64,000 bases of DNA from Pannonibacter carbonis (lineage in GTDB: Bacteria; Pseudomonadota; Alphaproteobacteria; Rhizobiales; Stappiaceae), in the NCBI RefSeq assembly GCF_003012935.1, contig NZ_PUDR01000001.1, positions 324,182-388,181 on the forward strand, given 5' to 3'. Made by a program: the position numbers and the translations under genes. The notes under the pieces were generated by a model that was not told the origin of the DNA, made no database searches, and saw only the letters and a list, made by a program, of their open reading frames with translations. Below are positions 49,566-58,467 of the stretch, piece by piece (position 1 is the first letter of the stretch; every line of letters begins with the position of its first letter).

Positions 49566-50753
49566 TCAGACCGCGCAGGCGGCGAAGCCCTGCTTCAGGG
49601 CATCGAAATCCAGCTCGCGGCCGATGAAGACCAGGCGGCTTTCATGCGGCTCGCCGTCCTTCCAGTCGCGCTGGTGATCGCCCTCGACGATCATGTGCAC
49701 ACCCTGCAGCACGTAGCGCTGCGCGTCGTCCTTGAAGGCCAGGATGCCCTTGAGACGCAGGATCTTGGCGCCGTCTTCCTGGGTCACGCGGTTGATCCAG
49801 GGGAAGAAGGTGTCCGGATCCAGCTCGCCGGCGCGCAGGGAAATGCTGCGGACCGAATGCGGATCGTCATGGTGGTGGTGATGGTCGTGGTCGCAGTCCG
49901 GGCCGCAGACGTGATCATGGTCATGGTCGTGGTCATGGTCATGCGCGTGATGCCCGTGATCATGATCATGGTGGTGATGATGGTCATGGCCATGATGATC
50001 ATGCGCGCAGTCCGGGCCGCAGGCATGGTCGTGATCATGATGATGATGGTCGTGGTCGTGACCATGATGGTGGTCATGACCGTGACCGGTTTTCAGGAAC
50101 TGCGGATCCAGCGACAGGATGCGGTCGAGATCGAAGGCACCACGGTCCAGCACCTTGGCGATGTCGATGGCGCAGCGCTCGGTGCGGTGACGCACGGCAT
50201 AGGGGTTGATCTTGTGGATCCGGGCCTCGACGGCGGCGAGTTCCTCCGGCGAGACAAGATCGGTCTTGTTGAGGAGGATGACGTCGGCAAAAGCGATCTG
50301 GTCCTCGGCCTCGCGCGTGTCGGCGAGGCGCTGCAGCACGTGGCGGGCATCGACGACAGCGACGACGGCATCGAGGCGCGAGGCCGCGCGCACGTCGTCA
50401 TCCATGAAGAAGGTCTGGGCCACCGGGGCCGGATCGGCGACGCCGGTGGTCTCGACGATGATGGCATCGAAGCTGCCACGGCGCTTCATCAGGTTCTGCA
50501 CGGTGCGGATCAGGTCGCCGCGCACGGTGCAGCAGATGCAGCCGTTGTTCATCTCGAAGATTTCCTCGTCGGACTCGACGAGCAGGTCGTTGTCGATGCC
50601 GATCTCGCCGAACTCGTTGACGATCACGGCATAGCGCTGGCCGTGGTTTTCCGAGAGGATGCGGTTGAGCAGGGTGGTCTTGCCGGCGCCCAGATATCCA
50701 GTCAGCACGGTGACGGGGATCTGCTTGGTCGGCTCGTTAGCGGCAGTGGTCAT
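49566..50753 (-). CDS. CobW/COG0523 GTPase with a very long histidine-rich metal-binding region
   Basis: 395 residues. P-loop GYLGAGKTT at 19-27, the family metal site CICC (Cys72, Cys74, Cys75) in NNGCICCTVRGDL, Walker B-like VETTG and the guanine-specificity NKTD at 162-165. Residues 224-299 contain about 39 histidines, with two copies of CGPDC (245-249 and 283-287). A CobW C-terminal domain (about 300-390) follows. COG0523 GTPases act as zinc or cobalt metallochaperones; the long tract suggests metal storage or delivery. First of a three-gene operon with WD40 and DUF2937. Zinc is the most likely metal, by family, not proof. Confidence 0.93.
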   Translation of the reverse strand: MTTAANEPTKQIPVTVLTGYLGAGKTTLLNRILSENHGQRYAVIVNEFGEIGIDNDLLVESDEEIFEMNNGCICCTVRGDLIRTVQNLMKRRGSFDAIIVETTGVADPAPVAQTFFMDDDVRAASRLDAVVAVVDARHVLQRLADTREAEDQIAFADVILLNKTDLVSPEELAAVEARIHKINPYAVRHRTERCAIDIAKVLDRGAFDLDRILSLDPQFLKTGHGHDHHHGHDHDHHHHDHDHACGPDCAHDHHGHDHHHHHDHDHGHHAHDHDHDHDHDHVCGPDCDHDHHHHHDDPHSVRSISLRAGELDPDTFFPWINRVTQEDGAKILRLKGILAFKDDAQRYVLQGVHMIVEGDHQRDWKDGEPHESRLVFIGRELDFDALKQGFAACAV

Positions 50754-50995
50754 GAGAACAGGGTCCTGTCAGTGGGGGCGACGCCGGCGGAGGCTCCGGT
50801 TCGATTCGCACCGCGATAGGTCGGGTCGGATTGGAACGCAATATAGGATGTTGTGCGCGCAAGTTCACGCCTTTCGCGTCGGACATATCCTGCCTTTGAA
50901 AAAACACACAAGCCGGGCCAAGCTTTGGCCATCCGGCGGCGTCTTAAAGACAGATCCCCCGGCCGGAGACACTCCGGAGACAATGTGGACGCCTG

Positions 50996-51538
50996 ATGGA
51001 TGCTGTAGCCAGCGATGAAGACCTTGCCCTCAGGGCCGGACAGGGCGACCGCGAGGCCTTTCGCCTGCTGGCAGAGCGTCACTATGACCGGCTGTATCGC
51101 CTGGCCTGGCGTTTCTGCGGTGCCAGGGCAGAGGCGGAGGACCTGACACAGGACATCCTGACCACCCTGCCTGCACGGCTGAAGAGCTTTCGCGGCGAGG
51201 CCCGTTTCTCCACCTGGCTATATCGGCTGGCGCTGAATGCAGCGGCAGACCGGCGCCGGAGCCAGTCCCGCTCTCTCACCCGGGACGCGGACTACGCGCG
51301 CAGCCAGGCCGGCACCCGGGCGGAGGCCAATGCGGCGGCAGCGGCCCATGCCTGGCTGATGGCAGCGCTGGACGAAATCGGCGATCCGCTGCGGGCAACT
51401 GCGCTGCTGGTGCTGGGCGAGGACATGACACACGCAGAAGCGGCAGAGGTGCTTGCGGTATCGCCGGGCACGATCTCCTGGCGGCTGTCGGATCTGCGGC
51501 AGAAACTGAAAGCCCTGAAGGAGCGCGACCATGCGTGA
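50996..51538 (+). CDS. ECF-type RNA polymerase sigma factor
   Basis: 180 residues. Region 2 at about 20-95 (HYDRLYRLAWRFCGARAEAEDLTQDILTTLPARLKSFRGEARFSTWLYRLALNAAADRRR) and region 4 near 125-175 (MTHAEAAEVLAVSPGTISWRLSDLRQKL). No other domain. It overlaps by eight bases a membrane-anchored VWA protein that may act as its regulator. Possible autoregulation from the 242-bp region shared with the divergent cobW gene; I cannot identify the boxes. Confidence 0.92.
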   Translation: MDAVASDEDLALRAGQGDREAFRLLAERHYDRLYRLAWRFCGARAEAEDLTQDILTTLPARLKSFRGEARFSTWLYRLALNAAADRRRSQSRSLTRDADYARSQAGTRAEANAAAAAHAWLMAALDEIGDPLRATALLVLGEDMTHAEAAEVLAVSPGTISWRLSDLRQKLKALKERDHA

Positions 51539-53567
51539 CGAACTGGACGAGGCCAGACAGGCGCTTGAGGCGACGCTGCCCGCCGCCGACCCGGCAGCGA
51601 GGGCGCGTGCGCTTGGCGCCGCAATGGCCGCCTTTGATCATCATCAGAAAATTTCACATGCCAGCCAAGAAGCGGCAACGCCGCGGCGTCAGACGAGTTG
51701 GGGCAGGAACTGGACAGACCAACTTGGAAGGATGCTTGGCATGACCACAGAACCGAAAGCACCGCGCCGCAGATCCATGTGGCCGGCCGTCGCCGGCGCA
51801 GGCGTCGGGATCGCCGCGATTGCCCTGACGGTGCAACTTGCTCCCTGGCAGGAGACCTTGCGCGATACCTCCGGCGATGCGGCAATGCCGCAGGCGAGCG
51901 AAAAGACAGAATTGGCAAAGAATGCAAACCAGCCCTTGGTGGCGCAGGACCGGGCGAGGTTGGCCGAGGAGGCACCCACCGCCCTGACCGATGCCCTGCC
52001 GCAGCCGGCACCGATTGCCCCGGCGCTGATGCCCACTCCGGGTGGGGCAATGGCTCCGATGGCCATGCCGAATGCAGCCAAGATGAGCAAGCCGGCCGTC
52101 GCAGTGCCGGGCATCGCCTATGTGGAACACGGCCGCGACCGGTTTCCGAAGGCCGATGACAATCCTGTCAAACGGGTCGCCGATGATCCGGTCTCGACCT
52201 TTTCGGCCGATGTGGACACGGCCTCCTATGGCGTGATGCGCGCGGCGCTGATGGACGGTGTGCTGCCTCTGCCGGACGCGATCCGCACCGAGGAGCTGAT
52301 CAACTATTTCAGCTATGATTATCCGGCACCGGTAAAGGACACTGCGCCCTTTGCCACCAGCCTGTCCATCGCACCCACGCCCTGGAACAAGGACACGCGG
52401 CTGTTGCGCATCGGGCTGAAGACGGCCGTGCCGGACCGCAGCGCGATGCCGCCGGCGCGGCTGGTGTTCCTGATCGACACCTCCGGGTCGATGGATGCAC
52501 CCGACAAGCTGCCGCTCCTGAAGAACGCCTTCCGCCTGCTGCTGACGACGCTGAAGCCAGAGGACACGGTGGCGATTGTTGCCTATGCCGGCAGCGCGGG
52601 AACGGTGCTTGAGCCGACGCAGGCCAAAGAGGGAGCCAAGATCCTCGCCGCACTGGAGCGTCTGGACGCCGGCGGCTCCACGGCAGGCGGCGAAGGCCTG
52701 CGCCAGGCCTATGCGCTGGCGGAAGCCGGCAAGACGGACGGCAGCGTCAGCCGTGTCATCCTGGCGACCGACGGCGACTTCAACGTCGGCTTCACCGAAG
52801 TCGCCGATCTGCAGGCCTTCGTCGAGCGGCAGCGGGCGAGCGGCGTGACCCTGTCGGTGCTGGGCTTCGGCCAGGGCAACTACAATGACGAGCTGATGCA
52901 GGCGCTGGCGCAGAACGGAAATGGCAATGCCGCCTATATCGACAGCCTGACTGAGGCCCGCAAGGTGCTGGTGGAAGAGGTCGGCGCGACGCTGTTCACG
53001 GTAGCAAGCGACGTCAAGCTGCAGGTCGAGTTCAACCCGGCCGAAGTGAAGGACTACCGGCTGGTCGGCTATGAAACCCGCGCCCTGCGCCAGGAGGATT
53101 TCAGCAACGACAAGGTGGATGCCGGCGACATCGGCGCAGGCCACACGGTGACGGCGCTGTATGAATTCACGCCCGCGAGCGTAACCGGCGGTCTGACCGA
53201 GACCCTGCGCTATCAGGTGGCGCCGCCCGCAGCGCCGGCCGGTTCCACGGATGAGCTGGCGTTCCTGCGCATCCGCTACAAGACGCCCGGCGAAAACGAC
53301 AGCAAGCTGATCGAGCAGCCGGTGACACAGGCAATGGTCGTCGACAGCTTCGAGGCAGCCGACGCGGACTTCCGCTTTGCCACTGCGGTTGCCGCCTTCG
53401 GCGACATTCTCAAGGGCGGCCGTTTCACAAGGGACTACCGGCTTGAGGACGTGGCGGCGCTGGCCCGCAGCGCGAAGGGCGAGGACAGCGCCGGCCACCG
53501 GGCAGCCTTCATCGGCCTCGTCGATCTCGCCAAGACCGCAAGGCCCTTGGCGCCTTTGCCGCAGTAG
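51531..53567 (+). CDS. Membrane-anchored von Willebrand factor A protein (YfbK family)
   Basis: 678 residues. Cytosolic N-terminal part (1-82), one membrane helix at about 83-104 (MWPAVAGAGVGIAAIALTVQL), a proline/alanine-rich linker, a YfbK N-domain at about 195-260 (DVDTASYGVMRAALMDGVLPLPDAIRTEELINYF), then VWA with the MIDAS motif DTSGS near 316-320 and LATDGDFNVGF, and a C-terminal domain (DUF3520-like, about 490-675). The short N-terminal cytosolic part could bind the ECF sigma factor, a reasonable inference from the overlap and topology but with no recognised anti-sigma domain. Substrate or partner unknown. Confidence 0.88.
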   Translation: MRDELDEARQALEATLPAADPAARARALGAAMAAFDHHQKISHASQEAATPRRQTSWGRNWTDQLGRMLGMTTEPKAPRRRSMWPAVAGAGVGIAAIALTVQLAPWQETLRDTSGDAAMPQASEKTELAKNANQPLVAQDRARLAEEAPTALTDALPQPAPIAPALMPTPGGAMAPMAMPNAAKMSKPAVAVPGIAYVEHGRDRFPKADDNPVKRVADDPVSTFSADVDTASYGVMRAALMDGVLPLPDAIRTEELINYFSYDYPAPVKDTAPFATSLSIAPTPWNKDTRLLRIGLKTAVPDRSAMPPARLVFLIDTSGSMDAPDKLPLLKNAFRLLLTTLKPEDTVAIVAYAGSAGTVLEPTQAKEGAKILAALERLDAGGSTAGGEGLRQAYALAEAGKTDGSVSRVILATDGDFNVGFTEVADLQAFVERQRASGVTLSVLGFGQGNYNDELMQALAQNGNGNAAYIDSLTEARKVLVEEVGATLFTVASDVKLQVEFNPAEVKDYRLVGYETRALRQEDFSNDKVDAGDIGAGHTVTALYEFTPASVTGGLTETLRYQVAPPAAPAGSTDELAFLRIRYKTPGENDSKLIEQPVTQAMVVDSFEAADADFRFATAVAAFGDILKGGRFTRDYRLEDVAALARSAKGEDSAGHRAAFIGLVDLAKTARPLAPLPQ

Positions 53568-53576
53568 TCGCGGCCC

Positions 53577-54665
53577 TCAAGCCCCGAGGCGGCGGCCGTG
53601 GCGGACGCCGGGGGGTGGGGAGGAGTCGCGGATCTTCACGTCCGGTTCGATCAGGTGGCGGGTGACGGGGACGTCCTCGCCGCCGATCTGGCGCAGCATC
53701 AGGGATGCTGCCATGGAGCCAATGCGGTCGGCATGGCTGGCGACCGTGGTCAGAGACGGGGTCCGCGCGGCGGCACCATCGACATCATCATAGCCGGTGA
53801 CGGCCATGCCGGGCCCGGGTTCGACACCGGCCCAGCGCAAGGCCGGCATCATGCCGAGCGCGACCATGTCATTGAAGCACATGACCGCCGACGGACGCTC
53901 CGGCGCCGCCAGCAGACGCGGCACCACCGACTGGCCGTCGGTCTGGTTCATCAGCTCAGGAATATCGAGCTGCGAATCCGGGTCGATCCCGGCTGTTGCC
54001 AGCGCCCGGCGCCAGCCGGTATTGCGGTCGCGGCCTGTCGAGGTTTCCCGCCGCCCGCCCGCCATGGCGATGCGGCGATGGCCCTGGCGGATCAGATGCT
54101 GGGTGACGAGGAAGGCACCGGTCTCATCGTCGCCGCGCACGATGGGGGCGTTCGCGCCCTCGACATCGCGGCAGATGAGGGTGACGGAAATGCCCTGATC
54201 GATCAGACGGTTGATTTCTTCCGGCGTGGTGCCAACCGACGCACAGAGGATGAGGCCATCGGCACGGTGCTGCAGCAGCGTGTCGATGAACACGCGCTGA
54301 CGCTCGACATTGTCGCGGTGATTGCAGATGAAGACCATCTGCCCCTGACGCTCCAGCTCGTCCTCCAGGGTGGAGAAGATCTCGGCGAAATAGGGGTTCA
54401 TGATGTCATGCACGGCGACGCCGACGATCTGCGTGCGCGAGGTGCGCAGCGAGGCGGCGGAGCGGTTGTAGATGTAGCCCACCTGCCGCGCCATGTCCTT
54501 GACCTTGTCGCGGGTGGTCTTGGCAACAAGCGGAGAATCGCGCAGCGCGAGAGAGACGGTGGCAGTTGAGATGCCGAGCCGCTCGGCGATGTCGCCCAGC
54601 GTCAGGCGGCGGCCGCGCGGTTCATCGGGGTGAACCCCTGAACCAGAACCCGGATTGTCGCTCAT
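53577..54665 (-). CDS. LacI-family transcriptional regulator
   Basis: 362 residues. HTH at about 20-70 (LTLGDIAERLGISTATVSLALRDSPLVAKTTRDKVKDMARQVGY), then a sugar-binding-protein-like effector domain with TSRTQIVGVAVHDIMNPYF, RADGLILCASVG, and CFNDMVALGMMPAL. The ATG at 54665 is chosen; a GTG 3 codons upstream is possible. No transporter lies next to it on the same strand, so its targets are unclear. Candidate operators lie just upstream. Confidence 0.93.
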   Translation of the reverse strand: MSDNPGSGSGVHPDEPRGRRLTLGDIAERLGISTATVSLALRDSPLVAKTTRDKVKDMARQVGYIYNRSAASLRTSRTQIVGVAVHDIMNPYFAEIFSTLEDELERQGQMVFICNHRDNVERQRVFIDTLLQHRADGLILCASVGTTPEEINRLIDQGISVTLICRDVEGANAPIVRGDDETGAFLVTQHLIRQGHRRIAMAGGRRETSTGRDRNTGWRRALATAGIDPDSQLDIPELMNQTDGQSVVPRLLAAPERPSAVMCFNDMVALGMMPALRWAGVEPGPGMAVTGYDDVDGAAARTPSLTTVASHADRIGSMAASLMLRQIGGEDVPVTRHLIEPDVKIRDSSPPPGVRHGRRLGA

Positions 54666-54677
54666 GCGCGCCACCTC

Positions 54678-54696
54678 AAACGTTCCCCGTACGGGG
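54678..54696. promoter_or_regulatory. Candidate LacI-type operator region
   Basis: AAACGTT at 54678-54684 has the CG-centred core common to LacI-family operators, and CCCCGTACGGGG (54685-54696) is a perfect 12-bp palindrome next to it. They lie 13-31 bases upstream of the regulator ATG. Autoregulation is plausible but not shown. Confidence 0.4.
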
Positions 54697-54788
54697 CCTA
54701 TCGCTGGCGCAGATACTCGCGCCGCCGTGATTCCCGCAAGGTGAAAGTGTGCCGCGCGATCGTTGCCGGTGCAACCGATGCCGAAGGA

Positions 54789-55325
54789 TCAGCGCTGCGG
54801 CGCTGTGTCGTCATACTCTTCGCGCAGGTTGACGGTAACACGCCGGTTGAGCCGGGTGCACTCGGCAGGATCACAGTCCGTCTCCGGCCGCTCGATGCCA
54901 TAGCCCTTGATCCAGATCCGCTTGGCCTCGACGCCCTGGGCAATAAGGAGGTCGTAGACGGCCTTGGCGCGGCGTTCAGACAGGCGCTTGTTGGCAGCCT
55001 CCCCGCCCGGTTCATCGGCATGGCCCTGGATCTTGGCCAGCCAGCGCGGGTTGGCCTTGAGCCATGCCGCCTGGCGGAGGGCGATCTCGCGGCCCTTGTC
55101 GTCGAGATCGGAGCTGCCTTCCGCAAAATAGATGCGACGGCCGATATCGAGCATGAACTCTTCCTCGGTGCCCGGTGCAAAGCCGGCGGCCTGCGACGGG
55201 GTCTGCGGCTTTTCAGCTTCACTGATGGCCTGACAGCCGGACAGGATCCCGAGGCTGAGAACAAGCATGGCAAGGCACCCGAAGCGGACTCGCGCAAAGT
55301 GATCAATCTTACGAACCGCCCGCAT
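54789..55325 (-). CDS. OmpA-family lipoprotein (Pal-like)
   Basis: 178 residues. Signal with lipobox LSGC (MLVLSLGILSGC), so it is a lipoprotein. OmpA domain at about 70-170: YFAEGSSDLDDKGREIALRQAAWLKANPRW, IQGHADEPGGEAANKRLSERRAKAVYDLLIAQG and RIWIKGYGIERP. This binds peptidoglycan as Pal does. The ATG 55325 gives a tidy signal; the frame starts six codons earlier. Pal genes normally accompany tolQRAB, which are absent here, so it may be a paralogue. Confidence 0.87.
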   Translation of the reverse strand: MRAVRKIDHFARVRFGCLAMLVLSLGILSGCQAISEAEKPQTPSQAAGFAPGTEEEFMLDIGRRIYFAEGSSDLDDKGREIALRQAAWLKANPRWLAKIQGHADEPGGEAANKRLSERRAKAVYDLLIAQGVEAKRIWIKGYGIERPETDCDPAECTRLNRRVTVNLREEYDDTAPQR

Positions 55326-55409
55326 GTTCCCCCCGAAGCGCAAGCCTGAAATGTGGCGCCATTTGGCAAGGGGAACGCTGCGGCGTCAACCACCCGCACC
55401 GCCGTCAGC

Positions 55410-56333
55410 TCAAGTCTTCTTCACCACCTGCTCGCGGTAGAGGATGTACAGGCCCGAGGCGACGACGACGCTGGCGCCGATGATGGTGGAGCTGCCGGGA
55501 ATGTCGCCGAACACCAGGAAGCCAAGTCCGATCATCCAGATGATCTGCAGATAGGTGAAAGGCGCCAGCAGCGGTGCGGGCGCGCGGCGATGCGCGGCGA
55601 TGAAGATCCAGTGGCCGAGCCCGCCCCAGACACCGGTCGACAGCAGCAGCACCCAGTGGAACAGGTCCGGCGGATTGACCCAGACGGCAAGCCCCGGCCC
55701 GGTCATGGCGATGGACGAGATCACCGCCGGGATGACCAGCATGCCGATGGTGGAATTGGTCGAGGTGAGCATGCGTGTCATGAGCGCATAGAGTGCGTAG
55801 CACAGCATCGAGGCGACAGAATAGATCACCGCCCAGTGCATTGCCCCGCTGCCCGGCTGGACGATGATCAGCACGCCCATGAAGCCGACAAAAATCGCCG
55901 CCCAGCGCCGGATGCCGGCCCATTCGCCGAGCAGCGGCCCGGCGAGTGCGGTGACGACAATGGGACCGGCAAAGAAGATCGACATGGTCTCGGCCAGCTG
56001 CAGGTATTGCACGGCGAGGAAGTTGAACGAGGTGGTGCCGAGCATGGTCAGGCCGCGAATGAATTGCAGCCACGGACGGTCGGTGCGGAAAATCTCCGGA
56101 TGCGCCCACATGCGGAACATGAAGAAGGCGATGACCAGATGGCTGACGAAGCGCATCCAGACAATCTGCAAGGGCGGCAGATGGCTGTAGGTGGTCAGAT
56201 ATTTCGCCGTGGCATCCAGGATGGAAAAGCACAGGCAGGTCGCGAGGATCATGCCGATGGCGATGAGATGGGAACGCTTTTCCGCCGCCGCCTCGCTGTC
56301 CTTCGACGGGAGGGGCGTGATGGGCTCGGTCAT
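55410..56333 (-). CDS. DMT/EamA-family transporter
   Basis: 307 residues with ten membrane helices in two EamA repeats (about 25-155 and 165-300). FSILDATAKYLTTYSHLPPLQIVWMRF and TSFNFLAVQYLQLAETMSIFFAGPIVVTALAGPLLGEW mark the first repeat; ALYALMTRML and IIWMIGLGFLVFGDIPGSSTIIGASVVVASGLYILYRE the second. Likely exports a small metabolite such as an amino acid or nucleoside; not assignable. Inner membrane. Confidence 0.9.
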   Translation of the reverse strand: MTEPITPLPSKDSEAAAEKRSHLIAIGMILATCLCFSILDATAKYLTTYSHLPPLQIVWMRFVSHLVIAFFMFRMWAHPEIFRTDRPWLQFIRGLTMLGTTSFNFLAVQYLQLAETMSIFFAGPIVVTALAGPLLGEWAGIRRWAAIFVGFMGVLIIVQPGSGAMHWAVIYSVASMLCYALYALMTRMLTSTNSTIGMLVIPAVISSIAMTGPGLAVWVNPPDLFHWVLLLSTGVWGGLGHWIFIAAHRRAPAPLLAPFTYLQIIWMIGLGFLVFGDIPGSSTIIGASVVVASGLYILYREQVVKKT

Positions 56334-56510
56334 GGTCTTGGGTCCGCTGGCGGGAGGGCCGGATCAGCCGGCGACGCAGACACGCCGCCAAGCCCTTACA
56401 GTAGACCGCTCACTGCGCCGCTGAAAGATCATGCAGGACGAAAGCGGTACGGCTTTCCCCCTGGATGACGCGTTGTTGCAGCGACGCCGATGCATCGCGC
56501 GTCGGTAGAC

Positions 56511-57038
56511 TCAGGCCTCGACGGCGAGCGGGACAACGGTTGCGACGGGCGCTTCCTCGTCGAGATCATCGACGTCCGTGTCATTGTCGAGTTCCGGATC
56601 GATCTCGGTGGTCAGCGACAGGTTCTTTTCGATCTGGCGCAGCAGCTTGCGCAGCTTCTTGCGATCCTTGTCATCGAGACCGGCAATCGCTTCCTTCTCG
56701 AGACGCTTCCAGGCCTTGTCGACGGACAGGACACGGGTGCGGCCTTCGTCGGTCAGGAATACGCGGGCGAGACGGCCATCGGTCTCGGACACCTGACGGC
56801 GGACAAGGCCCTGGGCCGAGAGCCGGGTCACCATCTTGGTCACGGTGGGCGGCTGCACGCCGAGAGCGAGGGCCAGCTGGCTCATCGTGCGGCCATCACC
56901 ATCCGACAGCACTTTCAGCACCAGTTCCTGCCCCGGATGCAGGCCAATGCGCATCAAATGACCGCCTGAGCGAGCCCGCTGGGCCTTGGCCGCCTGCAGC
57001 AGACGGAAAGTCACGCTCTTCTTGTAACTGAATGCCAT
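56511..57038 (-). CDS. MarR-family transcriptional regulator
   Basis: 175 residues. Winged HTH at about 35-130 with PGQELVLKVLSDGDGRTMSQLALALGVQPPTVTKMVTRLSAQGLVRRQ and the wing VSETDGRLARVFLTDEGR. An acidic C-terminal tail (EIDPELDNDTDVDDLDEE) is an extension over short MarR proteins. The transporter gene lies 177 bp downstream on the same strand and may be its target. Confidence 0.92.
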   Translation of the reverse strand: MAFSYKKSVTFRLLQAAKAQRARSGGHLMRIGLHPGQELVLKVLSDGDGRTMSQLALALGVQPPTVTKMVTRLSAQGLVRRQVSETDGRLARVFLTDEGRTRVLSVDKAWKRLEKEAIAGLDDKDRKKLRKLLRQIEKNLSLTTEIDPELDNDTDVDDLDEEAPVATVVPLAVEA

Positions 57039-57164
57039 CGTCGATCACTCCACTGCCGGTTGGCAAAGCCTAGCTTGCGACCACGCGAGAACCCAGTCCC
57101 GCGCGATTCGTCGCGAGACTAGCCGCGTTCCTTAACCGTCAAATGACAACCGCGTGGCGACAAC

Positions 57165-57752
57165 TCAAAACCGGGCAAGTTTCCTGCGAACCTTTTCAAG
57201 GTACTGCGCCCGGCTTGCCGGTGTCGAGCTGTCCATAGTGTAGTGAGCCAGATAAAGGGTCTTGCAGCGCGGGGCGCACAGGACGCGCATGCCGCGCAGG
57301 AGCGTCTTGCGGCCAGGCTCACCCATCAGCTTGGACACCCACCAGGTCGCGCCGCAGGTGGTCACCACGGCAATCTTGCGGATGTGCTGCATCTTCGGCC
57401 GCATGCCGGTCGTCTCGGTTGGCATCTCGAAGGTGACATGTGGCACCCAGACCCTGTCGAGCCAGCCCTTCAGCATGGCCGGCAGGCCAAACCACCAGGT
57501 CGGGTAGACGAAGGTGATCATCTCGCACCACAGGATCGCCTCGACATGGCGCTCGACCGGGCGCACGTTGCCGCCCTCGTCGTGATAGCCCCGCCGCTCG
57601 TCCGCCCCCATGGCCGGCTGGAAATTCTCGCCGTAAAGGTCAATGACCCGGAGCTCATGCCCGGACGACACAAGCGTCGAGAGCACGGTTTCCTTTACGG
57701 CGGCGTTGAAACTTTCCGGGCAGGGATGGCAATAGACAACCAGCACCCGCAT
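57165..57752 (-). CDS. Flavodoxin-fold NAD(P)H-dependent oxidoreductase
   Basis: 195 residues, NQO/MdaB/KefF-like (Flavodoxin_2). FMN-binding start VLVVYCHPCPESFNAAV, then the WWFGLPAMLKGWLDRVW segment that forms the active-site face, and TTCGATWW in the second flavin loop. Probably quinone or azo reductase; substrate not determinable. The ATG at 57752 is two bases after the stop of the related upstream gene, so the two form a co-transcribed tandem pair. The related block YPTWWFGLPA here contrasts with HPVWNFGYPA in the neighbour. Confidence 0.9.
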   Translation of the reverse strand: MRVLVVYCHPCPESFNAAVKETVLSTLVSSGHELRVIDLYGENFQPAMGADERRGYHDEGGNVRPVERHVEAILWCEMITFVYPTWWFGLPAMLKGWLDRVWVPHVTFEMPTETTGMRPKMQHIRKIAVVTTCGATWWVSKLMGEPGRKTLLRGMRVLCAPRCKTLYLAHYTMDSSTPASRAQYLEKVRRKLARF

Positions 57753-57754
57753 GT

Positions 57755-58336
57755 TCAGAAGACCTCCATTGTCTTGCGGACTTTCATGAGAAAGGCAGAC
57801 CGGGCCGCATCGGTTGCCCGGTTCATGTCGTAGAGCGCGAGATAGCGCATGCGTGCGAGGGGATGGATGACGGCCCGCAGGACTCGGGTGCCGAGCTTGC
57901 GCGGCGGATCCCCAACAAGGAAGGCCCTCAGCCGCGAGCCGCCATACGTGGTGACGATGGCCAGCTTGCGGATGTTGGCGAGCGCCGGCACGACCTTGCC
58001 GTTTTCCATCCGGAACGATACGCCGGGCAGGAACACCCGGTCGAAGAAGCCCTTGAGGATTGCGGGATAGCCGAAATTCCACACCGGGTGCACGAGGACC
58101 AGCGCTTCGGCGGCCAGAAGCCGCTGCACATAAGGCGCAACGCTCTCGCGGTTGTGGTCCAGGTCGTGATAACCGAGCCGCTCTTCCCGCGTCAGGCGCG
58201 GATCGAAGTCCTCGGCGTAAAGATCGCAGTCGTCCACCTCATGTCCAGCGCGTTCGAGCGCCCCGCGCACCTCGGCATGCAGGGCCGCGGCGAAACTGGT
58301 CTCGACCGGATGAGCATAGAGCAGAAGCACTTTCAT
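57755..58336 (-). CDS. Flavodoxin-fold NAD(P)H-dependent oxidoreductase, tandem paralogue
   Basis: 193 residues, same family as the next gene downstream. N-terminal VLLLYAHPVETSFAAALHAEV, DLYAEDFDPRLTREERLGYHD, HPVWNFGYPAILKGFFDRVFLPG and TTYGGSRLRAFLVGDPP. The two share fold landmarks but clearly diverged, so this is an old duplication. ATG 58336 was chosen over an upstream frame. It lies 131 bp downstream of the FAD oxidase gene on the same strand and may be part of that operon. An NAD(P)H-linked flavin enzyme of unknown substrate. Confidence 0.9.
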   Translation of the reverse strand: MKVLLLYAHPVETSFAAALHAEVRGALERAGHEVDDCDLYAEDFDPRLTREERLGYHDLDHNRESVAPYVQRLLAAEALVLVHPVWNFGYPAILKGFFDRVFLPGVSFRMENGKVVPALANIRKLAIVTTYGGSRLRAFLVGDPPRKLGTRVLRAVIHPLARMRYLALYDMNRATDAARSAFLMKVRKTMEVF

Positions 58337-58467
58337 CAGACCACTCCAGGCGGGATCATTCTCGACTCGGCCTTGCGGGGAGCAAGGCACTGCTGCGGCC
58401 AGCCGTCAGGGACGGCCCGGATCCGGCGGGACCCAGGGCGGCCGTCTGACGGGACCGGACCGAAGGG

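Noticed and set aside
49860-50090. Simple-sequence or CRISPR-like repeat of CATGATGGTGATGG type
   Set aside because: It is the coding sequence of the histidine-rich tract of the CobW protein, in frame, with irregular repeats and no spacers.
49644-50819. Open frame rich in Val and Met opposite cobW
   Set aside because: It is the complement of the histidine codons (CAT/CAC read as ATG/GTG), not a gene.
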